Below, one piece after another: positions 17,995 to 25,062 of a stretch of 44,123 bases of DNA. The notes under the pieces are model-generated. The model was not told the DNA's origin, searched no databases, and saw only the letters and a program-made list of their open reading frames with translations. The position numbers and the translations under genes are program-made. How positions within the stretch are numbered: the stretch's first letter is position 1; each line of letters begins with the position of its first letter. The stretch comes from Flavobacteriales bacterium (GTDB taxonomy: Bacteria > Bacteroidota > Bacteroidia > Flavobacteriales_D > Sanyastnellaceae), in the NCBI GenBank assembly GCA_029242765.1, contig JAQWTJ010000071.1:1-44123 (forward strand). Direction: 5' to 3'.

Positions 17995-19650
17995 ATGATC
18001 AAAGCTCGACTCCTCGCATTTTCAGTCGGAATATTTCTGGCCAGCCCGCAGATGCACGGCCAACAAACCATGGGGCTGTTCAGCAACTCGTCAAATGCAT
18101 ATGACGGCTACACCTTGCACGGAGCAATCGGCTCGACCGAGACGTACTTAATTGACAATTGCGGGCGTGTGGTGAACAGCTGGTCGAGTGATTACACTGC
18201 AGGGACCTCGAGCTACTTGATGGAAAACGGGGACCTGGTGCGCGCCGGACGTGTGGCCAGTGAGGTCTTTGGCAGCGGCGGCCTCGGCGGCCGAATCGAG
18301 CGGTTTTCGTGGGAGGGCGAGCTGCTCTGGGGGATGAACTTCGCCAACGACACCATCCACCAACACCACGATTTCGCCGTTATGCCGGGCGGAAATATTC
18401 TGGTTCTGGCCTGGGCGATGCGCTCTGCAGAGCAAGCGGCGGCCGTTGGCGACGTGGACGGCGAAATGCTCTGGCCCGAGACGGTTCTCGAAATTGAGCC
18501 GAGTGGAACGGACAGTGGATCGGTGGTTTGGAGTTGGACGGCGTGGGAACACCTCGTGCAAAATGTGGACAACACCCTGCCGAACTTTGGAGAACCAGCC
18601 AATTTCCCGGAGCGATTTGACGTGAATTACATCAATCCAGCAGGTCAAAACGCGGGTGGCGACTTTCAACACTTCAACTCCATCGACTACAACGCTGAAC
18701 TGGACCAAATCATGCTCAGCTCAAAGCGATGGAGTGAAATCTACATCATCGATCACAGCACGACAATGGAAGAGTCTGCTGGAAGTACTGGTGGGGCCGC
18801 CGGGCGAGGCGGCGACTTGCTGTACCGCTGGGGCAACCCCGCGACCTACGACCGCGGAACGGCGGCAGACAAGGTGCTCTTCGGCCAACACCATCCGCAT
18901 TGGATTGCATCGAGCTTGCCCATATCCGGCTCCAACCCCACCGCCTCCGTGCTCCTTTTTAACAACGGCAACAACCGCCCCGAGGGCGATTTAAGCTCGG
19001 TGGACGAATTGACTTTACCGCTTCTTGAAGACGGGACCTACGCCATTGAAGAAGGCGGAACATATGGGCCTGAAGCCTTGGACTGGCGTTATCCAGAGAA
19101 CTTGAGTGACGCTTTTTTCGGCCAACGCATTTCGGGGGCTCAACGCTTGCCCGGCGGGACGACTTTGATTTGTTTGGGGCCCGATGGACGGCTGTTTGAA
19201 GTCACCGACGAGGGCGAATTGGTTTGGGAGTACATCACCGCCCATGGGAACGAAGGGCCTTTGGTTCAGGGTGGATATCCCATAGGAAATTCAACTTTCC
19301 GCGCCACGCGATACGCAGCTGATTACGCGGGACTTTCGGGTCTGGACTTGACGCCGGGCGAGCCGGTGGAGCTGGACCCATTGCCTTCGGATTGCGAGAT
19401 TTTTGCCGGGCTTACTGCACGTATAGAGCCGGCTGCATTTGCAGTGCACCCTAACCCTTTCAACGACCGCCTCACTTTGATGAGCAACAAGCCTTCACGA
19501 CCTGAAGTGTATGAGCTGAGTGGACGTTTGGTCTGGCGCGCTGAACGGGCTGCGAAACAGCATGAAATTGATCTTGGAAACTTGCCTCCCGGGGCCTACC
19601 TCGTCCGCGCATCTGATGCTAACTTGGCCCAACTCCTAATCAAACATTGA
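17995..19650 (+). CDS. Arylsulfotransferase-like T9SS-secreted protein
   Basis: A 551-residue protein with a signal peptide (about 1-22) and a repeated beta-strand body consistent with a propeller. Recurrent segments resemble the PAPS-independent arylsulfate sulfotransferase (ASST) family: YLIDNCGRVVNSW, YLMENGDLVRAGR, a His-rich HQHHDFAVMPGGN (122-134), FQHFNSIDYN (225-234), and GQHHPHWI (297-304). In ASST, histidines in comparable segments take part in catalysis; which of H124/H125/H226/H299/H300/H302 would do so cannot be set here. The C-terminal ~80 residues are a T9SS sorting domain (VHPNPFNDRLTL, VYELSGRLVW, LAQLLIKH). The frame is open upstream of the ATG, but the chosen start gives a clean signal peptide. 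Activity is uncertain. Confidence 0.75.
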   Translation: MIKARLLAFSVGIFLASPQMHGQQTMGLFSNSSNAYDGYTLHGAIGSTETYLIDNCGRVVNSWSSDYTAGTSSYLMENGDLVRAGRVASEVFGSGGLGGRIERFSWEGELLWGMNFANDTIHQHHDFAVMPGGNILVLAWAMRSAEQAAAVGDVDGEMLWPETVLEIEPSGTDSGSVVWSWTAWEHLVQNVDNTLPNFGEPANFPERFDVNYINPAGQNAGGDFQHFNSIDYNAELDQIMLSSKRWSEIYIIDHSTTMEESAGSTGGAAGRGGDLLYRWGNPATYDRGTAADKVLFGQHHPHWIASSLPISGSNPTASVLLFNNGNNRPEGDLSSVDELTLPLLEDGTYAIEEGGTYGPEALDWRYPENLSDAFFGQRISGAQRLPGGTTLICLGPDGRLFEVTDEGELVWEYITAHGNEGPLVQGGYPIGNSTFRATRYAADYAGLSGLDLTPGEPVELDPLPSDCEIFAGLTARIEPAAFAVHPNPFNDRLTLMSNKPSRPEVYELSGRLVWRAERAAKQHEIDLGNLPPGAYLVRASDANLAQLLIKH

Positions 19651-19673
19651 ACCCCTCAACCCCTCCTCTTCCC

Positions 19674-20432
19674 ATGCGCAAGATTTACGCCCTGCTGCTC
19701 TGCTTGAGCGCCCTCTCTTTCTCGGCTTCAGCCACCCTAACACTGGATGCCGCACCTGCAGGCGGAGGTGATTCCACAGCTGTCATGACCGTGATGGAAG
19801 TCATTTCCAACCACGCAAATCTCGGCGTGTTTGCAGCCCTTCTCGACACGGCTGACTTAGACGTATTGCTTATGGGCGACGGCCCCTTCACCGTGTTCGC
19901 CCCAGTAGACGTCGCAGTGGACCAGCTCGACCCTTTGCTGATTATCACCTTGGTGATGGACCCCGCCGCCATGGCCGGAGTGATCAGCTACCATATCGCT
20001 GAAACGACCTTGCTTACATCCGATATGACGGACGGACAATCCGTGGATACGATGACCGACGACGACCTCATCCTATCGTTAGGCGACGCGACCATTTTGG
20101 TGAACAATTACGCCGCCATTATCGAGGGGGACTTAGAGGCCTCCAACGGGGTGGTGCACGTGATTGACCAAGTGCTTTTCCCTGAGCAAAGCGTGGACGA
20201 CATGACGACGACGACGTTTGCTGCGTATCCCAACCCTGTGCAAGACGAACTTTGGATCGCTTCGACGATTCAGCAGACGTTAGAAGTGCACGATGCGACG
20301 GGGCGGTTGCTCCACACCATCAATATGCAGGAAGCCGTTAGCCGCCAACGCTTGTCAACGACCGCATGGCCTGCAGGCGTGCTGTTTATTTCGGACGCTG
20401 ACGGACGCGTGATTCGAATCGTCAACAACTGA
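19674..20432 (+). CDS. Fasciclin (FAS1) domain T9SS-secreted protein
   Basis: A 252-residue protein: signal peptide (about 1-22), one FAS1 domain (about 38-160) with the typical TVFAPVD (H1) and the VVHVIDQVLFP (H2) motif, then a type A T9SS sorting domain (AYPNPVQDELW, VHDATGRLL, RIVNN end). FAS1 domains mediate adhesion or matrix interactions. The ATG at 19674 follows the previous stop by 23 bp, so it is probably in an operon with the arylsulfotransferase-like gene; a TTG at 19647 would only add a non-signal extension. The binding partner is unknown. Confidence 0.88.
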   Translation: MRKIYALLLCLSALSFSASATLTLDAAPAGGGDSTAVMTVMEVISNHANLGVFAALLDTADLDVLLMGDGPFTVFAPVDVAVDQLDPLLIITLVMDPAAMAGVISYHIAETTLLTSDMTDGQSVDTMTDDDLILSLGDATILVNNYAAIIEGDLEASNGVVHVIDQVLFPEQSVDDMTTTTFAAYPNPVQDELWIASTIQQTLEVHDATGRLLHTINMQEAVSRQRLSTTAWPAGVLFISDADGRVIRIVNN

Positions 20433-20452
20433 GACAACAAGACTTATCAAAC

Positions 20453-21247
20453 ATGAGCAAAGACGCAGCGCAATCGACCTTGCTGGAATCACATCAAGGC
20501 GGCGTATTGACGCTGACCTTGAACCGCCCGAAGGTCTTCAACAGTTTCAACCGCGAGATGGCCAGCGCCTTGCAAGCGGCGCTCGACAGGGCTGAAGCTG
20601 ATAAATCCGTGCGTTGCATTGTGCTTACGGGTGAGGGCCGCGCGTTTTGTGCGGGTCAAGACTTGGGTGAGATCACAGCGCCAGACGGGCCGGATATGAC
20701 AACCATTGTGCGCGAGTCATACAATGCCACTGTGCGCCGATTGCGAGCCATTGAAAAGCCCATCATTGGCGCAGTCAACGGCGTGGCCGCTGGTGCTGGC
20801 GCCAATCTGGCGCTGAACTGCGACTTGTGCGTGGCCAACGAGAAAGCCTCGTTTATTCAAGCCTTTTCGAAAATTGGCCTGATCCCCGATAGTGGAGGCA
20901 CCTATTTAATGCCGCGCCTTGTGGGGATGCAACGCGCCACGGGTTTAGCCTTTTTAGGTGAGAAACTCTCAGCAGAGGATGCCGAACGCATGGGCATGAT
21001 TTGGCGGGCCTACCCGGAGGATGTGTTCGAAACGAAAGTGCGCGAGTTGGCAGAGAAATTGGCCTCCATGCCGACCAAAGGGCTCGGGCTGACCAAGCGC
21101 GCCTTCAACCAAGGGCTGACCCAGGGGCTCGATGCGCAGCTTGACGTTGAAGAGACGCTGCAGTTTGAAGCCAGCCAGACCCACGATTACAAGGAAGGCG
21201 TCACGGCCTTTTTAGAGAAGCGCCCCGCGGTGTTCAAGGGCCATTGA
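20453..21247 (+). CDS. Enoyl-CoA hydratase/isomerase family protein, PaaG-like
   Basis: A 264-residue crotonase-fold protein. The oxyanion-hole segments are FCAGQDLGEI (about 64-73) and GVAAGAGANLAL (about 109-120). The segment GLIPDSGGTYLMPRLVG (about 141-157) carries Asp where classical enoyl-CoA hydratases have Glu, as in PaaG, the ring-1,2-epoxyphenylacetyl-CoA isomerase. The other catalytic Glu of hydratases is not evident. This favours an isomerase of the PaaG group over a fatty-acid hydratase. No other paa gene is nearby, so the physiological substrate is open. It starts 20 bp after the FAS1 gene. Confidence 0.85.
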   Translation: MSKDAAQSTLLESHQGGVLTLTLNRPKVFNSFNREMASALQAALDRAEADKSVRCIVLTGEGRAFCAGQDLGEITAPDGPDMTTIVRESYNATVRRLRAIEKPIIGAVNGVAAGAGANLALNCDLCVANEKASFIQAFSKIGLIPDSGGTYLMPRLVGMQRATGLAFLGEKLSAEDAERMGMIWRAYPEDVFETKVRELAEKLASMPTKGLGLTKRAFNQGLTQGLDAQLDVEETLQFEASQTHDYKEGVTAFLEKRPAVFKGH

Positions 21248-21259
21248 GAAGGACTTCAG

Positions 21260-21547
21260 ATGAACACAACGAGCTCAACTTGGATTGCCATCGATGACCG
21301 CTTGCCCAGCAACGGACAGCGCGTGCTGGCCTTTGTTCCAGACCACCACATCGCACTTGCAGGGACGATGGACGTGGAATTGCGCCCAGTAATTGTCCTT
21401 CGATTCTTGCACAACTTTTTTGCAGATAGCCCTGAAAAACAAGCCGCCCACGGGGCGCACTTTTGGGCGGGTGAAGGCGTGAGCAACCAGTACTTCTCAG
21501 CCGTTACGCACTGGCAAGCTGTGCCAGAGGGTCCGCAGCTTACTTGA
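21260..21547 (+). CDS. DUF551 domain protein
   Basis: A 95-residue protein with the DUF551 pattern: W-I-x-I-D-D-R-L-P near the N-terminus, G-Q-R-V-L-A-F and a C-terminal A-V-T-H-W-Q-A-V-P-E-G-P. DUF551 is common in phages and on mobile DNA; its function is unknown. Here no phage gene surrounds it. It starts 12 bp after the crotonase stop and its 3' end overlaps the convergent DUF4359 gene by 8 bp. Confidence 0.7.
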   Translation: MNTTSSTWIAIDDRLPSNGQRVLAFVPDHHIALAGTMDVELRPVIVLRFLHNFFADSPEKQAAHGAHFWAGEGVSNQYFSAVTHWQAVPEGPQLT

Positions 21548-21857
21548 TTGCCTCTGGCTTGCCCAAAGGGATGAATTGACCCACCACTGCTAAAAAGGTG
21601 TGGCGCTTGCCCAGCACATCAATCTGATAGATTGACGCCACAAACAGGTCGTGACGCGTGGCGAGTTCGCCGCCCACAGCGCCGGCAATCTTGCCCAAGC
21701 CTTTGGCTATCACATCGTCCGAGCCTGGATTCAATTCCTGCGCAACATAATTTGAGAGGTAATGCGAAAACTGCTGCGGTCCGGGATTGCTGAAATGCAG
21801 CCCGGCCAGCATGAGCAGAAAAAGCGATAAAACACGGATGATTCGCATGGTTTTCAA
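21540..21857 (-). CDS. DUF4359-like exported small protein
   Basis: A 105-residue protein with an N-terminal signal or anchor helix (MRIIRVLSLFLLMLAGLHFSN), then NPGPQQFSHYL and a C-terminal RHDLFVASIYQID…FLAVVGQFIPL, which matches the DUF4359 layout. Function is unknown. Its ATG overlaps the rsmE stop by 4 bp (ATGA), so it is coupled to rsmE; a second ATG nine bases downstream is possible. Confidence 0.7.
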   Translation of the reverse strand: MKTMRIIRVLSLFLLMLAGLHFSNPGPQQFSHYLSNYVAQELNPGSDDVIAKGLGKIAGAVGGELATRHDLFVASIYQIDVLGKRHTFLAVVGQFIPLGKPEAIK

Positions 21858-22597
21858 AGCCTTCTTGTATTGCGTGATTGCTGTTTTAGCTGAAAGGCTT
21901 GGACGGCGTACAAGGCGGCCGTTTCCGTACGCAAGCGCCGGTCACCAAAGGTGACGGGAAGCCAGCCTTTGGCAGTGGCAGATTCAATTTCCGATGCCGC
22001 AAAATCGCCCTCTGGTCCGATACACACTACCGCGTCCTCACCCGGGTTCAAAGCGTCCCAAAACGGGGTGCGGATCGACGAAGAGAGTCCTTCTTCCACC
22101 GGGCAATGCGCAATGGCGTGCAGCCCCTTAAAGGCGCTATAACGCTCTAAAAACTCTTTGAAATCCAGTGCAGGTTCAAGCTCAGGAAGCCAGCTGTCCT
22201 GGCATTGCTTCATGGCTTCAATCAGCACGCGATTCCAGCGTTCTGGCTTTTCAACGCGCCGCTCGCTTCTGCGCGTCCAAATGGGCTGAACCCGCGTCAC
22301 CCCAATCTCGCAGGCCTTTTCCAAAAACCACTCGAGGCGGTCCGTCTTTTTCGTCGGTGCGATGGCGAGCGTCAATTGTGGTGTTATCGCCGGATCGGAC
22401 CCCGAGCGGACCACCTCAGCAGAGCACTGCGATGGGCTCACAACAATCAGGGTCGCCTGAAACCGCCCCCCACGACCGTCAACAAGTTCCACCACATCAC
22501 CCACCCGAGCGCGCAAAACCTTCGCCAAATGACGCGACTCATCACGAGGCAAGTCAAACTCACCTTCCAAGACATCAGAAACGAAAAATCTACGCAC
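21854..22597 (-). CDS. rsmE: 16S rRNA m3U1498 methyltransferase RsmE
   Basis: A 247-residue SPOUT-family methyltransferase that methylates U1498 of 16S rRNA. N-terminal PUA-like domain (MRRFFVSDVLEGEFDLPRDESRHL…VLRAR-VGD) and C-terminal trefoil knot with VCIGPEGDFAASE and FGDRRLRTETAA, which bind S-adenosylmethionine. The usual GPEGG is GPEGD here. The start is GTG; no in-frame ATG lies near the homologous N-terminus. A TAACTTCG box ends five bases before it, as for the arylsulfotransferase-like gene. It lies 65 bp downstream of pckA on the same strand. Confidence 0.94.
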   Translation of the reverse strand: MRRFFVSDVLEGEFDLPRDESRHLAKVLRARVGDVVELVDGRGGRFQATLIVVSPSQCSAEVVRSGSDPAITPQLTLAIAPTKKTDRLEWFLEKACEIGVTRVQPIWTRRSERRVEKPERWNRVLIEAMKQCQDSWLPELEPALDFKEFLERYSAFKGLHAIAHCPVEEGLSSSIRTPFWDALNPGEDAVVCIGPEGDFAASEIESATAKGWLPVTFGDRRLRTETAALYAVQAFQLKQQSRNTRRL

Positions 22598-22600
22598 GGC

Positions 22601-22617
22601 GGCGAAGTTAAGTCGCC
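22601..22617 (-). promoter_or_regulatory. -7-like box inside an inverted repeat before rsmE
   Basis: The minus strand reads TAACTTCG at 22610-22603, ending 5 nt before the rsmE GTG. It is overlapped by the perfect inverted repeat GGCGA-N7-TCGCC at 22601-22617. This could be an operator, a small hairpin or chance. Confidence 0.3.
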
Positions 22618-22662
22618 GAACGGTCGAGTCCAGTGGTCAAGGTTCAGTCCCGGGGATAGGCC

Positions 22663-24291
22663 TCAGCAACCCACCGTTTGGGCCACACGCTTGGACTTTG
22701 GAGCCGCAGCGCGCACCTCGTCGAGCACCCCTTCTTTGAAGCGCTCAAAATTTGAATTGAACAGGTCCACTAAATGGTCAGCTTTTTCGTCAAATGCTTG
22801 AGCATCCGTCCACGTTCCGCGCGGATCGAGTACGTCAGAGCGCACACCAGGCACCTCTGTAGGCACCTCCCAACCAAAACGCTCACAGCGGCGCATTGGC
22901 ACTTGGTCCATCTTGCCTTCAAGCACCGCATCGAGCAATGCCCGCGTGGTCGACAGCTTCATTCGGTGGCCCGTACCGTAAGAACCCGCAGTCCAACCCG
23001 TGTTGACCAACCACACTTTCGTGTTGTGCTTTTTCATACGATCTGCAAGCATTTCGGCGTAGCGCGCCGGGTGCAGCGGCAAGAATGGCTCGCCAAATCC
23101 AGCAGAAAAAGCAGCCGTAGGCTCGGTGATACCGTCCTCCGTGCCCGCCACTTTTGCAGTGTAGCCCGAAATAAAGTGGTACATCGCCGTGGCCGGGTCG
23201 AGTCGGGCCACGGGAGGCAACACGCCAAAGGCATCGCACGTCAGGAAAAACACATGGTCCGGATGACCCGCTATGCTCGGGTTCAAGGCGCCGTCAATGT
23301 GATGAATCGGGTAAGAGACGCGCGTGTTCTCGGTGATTTCACTGTCTTCAAAATTCGGCGTCACACCGTCCGCTTCAAAGCCAATGTTCTCAAGCATCGC
23401 CCCAAATCGAATCGCTCGGTAAATGTCCGGCTCTTTAAAATCACTCAGATCAATCGTCTTCGCGTAACAACCGCCCTCGAAGTTGAACACCCCGTCGTCG
23501 CTCCAACCGTGCTCATCGTCTCCAATCAGCATACGCTTGGGGTCGCTGGACAACGTCGTTTTTCCCGTTCCAGAGAGGCCGAAGAAAATAGCCACATCGC
23601 CTTCGGCGCCCCTGTTTGCCGAGCAGTGCATCGGCAAGACATTGCGGTCCACAGGCAAAATGAAGTTCATAGCCGAGAACATGCTCTTCTTGATCTCACC
23701 GGTGTAACCTGTCCCACCGATCAACACCAACTTCTTGTCGAAGTCAAGCACAGCAAAATTGGGGCCGCGCGTTCCGTGACGGTCTGGGTCCGCCTTGAAA
23801 CTCGGCACGCACACCACATGCCACTGGGGAACAAAATTGGTCAATTCCTCCGCCGTAGGGCGGATAAACATGTTGTGAGCGAACAAGTTCGACCATGACG
23901 TCTCGGTCATCACTCGTAACGGGATGCGGTAATTGGGGTCAGCACCGACAAAGGCATCGCGCACATACACGCCAGCCCCTTTGATGTGCTTCATCAAGTC
24001 AGCGTGGATCACCGCGGCAAAATCCGCAGAAATACGTTGGTTGATATCACCCCACCACACGTCCTGCTCGGTCTGAGCTGAGCTAACGATGAAGCGGTCT
24101 TTAGGGGACCGGCCCGTAAAACGGCCGGTGTCAATTGCGAGCGCGCCGCTATCAGTCATGCGGCCTTGGCCGTTGAGAACGGCGCGTTCAATGAGAGTTG
24201 CAGGATGGAGATTCCACCATACCTGTCGAGCGTCTTTCAGGCCAGATGCAGTCAGATCCGGACGAAAAGGAGTGTTGCCTTGATGTACCAT
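22663..24291 (-). CDS. pckA: Phosphoenolpyruvate carboxykinase (ATP)
   Basis: A 542-residue enzyme that converts oxaloacetate and ATP to phosphoenolpyruvate, the first step of gluconeogenesis, or runs in reverse to fix CO2. Motifs: RFTGRSPKDRF (57-67), which binds oxaloacetate; the kinase-1a P-loop GLSGTGKT (238-245); the metal-binding DDEHGWSDDGVFNFEGGCYAK just after it; and an FLTCDAFGVLPPV segment. The open frame begins 30 codons further upstream, but that start lies before the TACTTTTG promoter box. ATG 24291 (MVHQGNTPFRPDL) is therefore used. mdh, which supplies oxaloacetate, lies 3 kb away. Confidence 0.96.
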   Translation of the reverse strand: MVHQGNTPFRPDLTASGLKDARQVWWNLHPATLIERAVLNGQGRMTDSGALAIDTGRFTGRSPKDRFIVSSAQTEQDVWWGDINQRISADFAAVIHADLMKHIKGAGVYVRDAFVGADPNYRIPLRVMTETSWSNLFAHNMFIRPTAEELTNFVPQWHVVCVPSFKADPDRHGTRGPNFAVLDFDKKLVLIGGTGYTGEIKKSMFSAMNFILPVDRNVLPMHCSANRGAEGDVAIFFGLSGTGKTTLSSDPKRMLIGDDEHGWSDDGVFNFEGGCYAKTIDLSDFKEPDIYRAIRFGAMLENIGFEADGVTPNFEDSEITENTRVSYPIHHIDGALNPSIAGHPDHVFFLTCDAFGVLPPVARLDPATAMYHFISGYTAKVAGTEDGITEPTAAFSAGFGEPFLPLHPARYAEMLADRMKKHNTKVWLVNTGWTAGSYGTGHRMKLSTTRALLDAVLEGKMDQVPMRRCERFGWEVPTEVPGVRSDVLDPRGTWTDAQAFDEKADHLVDLFNSNFERFKEGVLDEVRAAAPKSKRVAQTVGC

Positions 24292-24323
24292 ATCGCGCTT
24301 TTGTTCATTGCAAATGCACAACG

Positions 24324-24350
24324 CAAAAGTACAGACGAGAAACGTCTCAA
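24324..24350 (-). promoter_or_regulatory. pckA promoter with internal palindrome
   Basis: Minus strand: TTG (24350-24348), 16 bases, TACTTTTG (24331-24324), then 32 bases to the pckA ATG. Between the two elements lies the perfect inverted repeat AGACG-N5-CGTCT (24333-24347), a good position for a repressor or activator of a gluconeogenic gene. Confidence 0.5.
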
Positions 24351-24462
24351 CCCCCCTCCGATTTATCCCAACTTTTTGCACATCTATCCTTTTCAGTGGG
24401 TTCCTACGGCGTCGGCTTTCCGTAATTTCACCGTGAAATCTTCAAACTAATACCACAAGGCC

Positions 24463-25062
24463 ATGACCATCACCGCTCCTCAGTTCCTTGGAACCCTTGT
24501 TATTGCTGCACTTTTAAGTGCTTGCAGCAGCTCTGAAACGCCGTCTGAAACGCCGCCGCAACTTGAAGTTTCCACACCTTCTGAGCCGGTTCGCAAAGAA
24601 AAGACCCGCGAGTCAACGTCCACAAATTACTCGGCCAAGGCTATTAAGGGTCCCTACAGCACGGTTAGCCCATGGCGATATATCGTCACAAGTCCAGAAA
24701 TGAGCATTTATGCAAAGCTCGTCGGAACATCGAACTACGGAAAAAAGATCCACAACGACGGGATGATTGTATTGGCCCCAGAAAACGGAGCCTTTGACAC
24801 ACAAAAAAATTGGAAATCCTTACTAAAAGAGGAAAACAAAGCAGCGCTGAACAGCTTTGTAGAGCTGTACATATTTGAAGGGCCCGCCTCGGGCAAGTCA
24901 CTCGAAGGAGCGCACACCAATATGGCAGGAGCGGAAGTTCACATCGTGGACCGCGGCGGCGAGCTCTTTTTAGGAGATGGCCATTTATCCGGGCGTCAGG
25001 TTGCCACCGACCGCGGCATCGTCGTGCCCTTGACCACTTTAATCGGAGAAGTTGAACTATGA
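24463..25062 (+). CDS. Lipoprotein with a FAS1-like domain
   Basis: A 199-residue protein with a lipobox LLSAC (Cys21), then a Ser/Thr/Pro/Glu-rich linker (about 22-58). The body resembles a divergent fasciclin domain: SPEMSIYAKLVGTSNYGKKI, then GMIVLAPENGAF in the place of the usual TvFaPtnxAF, a helical part, and AEVHIVDRGGELFLGDGHL before the end. The match is partial. Its stop overlaps the start of the FG-GAP gene by 4 bp, so the two are translated together. It is likely outer-membrane attached; its role is unknown. Confidence 0.65.
   Translation: MTITAPQFLGTLVIAALLSACSSSETPSETPPQLEVSTPSEPVRKEKTRESTSTNYSAKAIKGPYSTVSPWRYIVTSPEMSIYAKLVGTSNYGKKIHNDGMIVLAPENGAFDTQKNWKSLLKEENKAALNSFVELYIFEGPASGKSLEGAHTNMAGAEVHIVDRGGELFLGDGHLSGRQVATDRGIVVPLTTLIGEVEL

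Noticed and set aside
19647-19673. TTG start for the FAS1 gene
   Set aside because: The extra nine residues precede a clean signal peptide that starts at the ATG at 19674, and the TTG overlaps the previous stop.
22774-23898. 374-codon open frame antisense to pckA
   Set aside because: Antisense shadow of pckA, with an Arg/His/Val-rich translation and no recognisable domain.
24292-24381. Earlier start for pckA
   Set aside because: It lies upstream of the TACTTTTG promoter box and adds residues not seen in the family.
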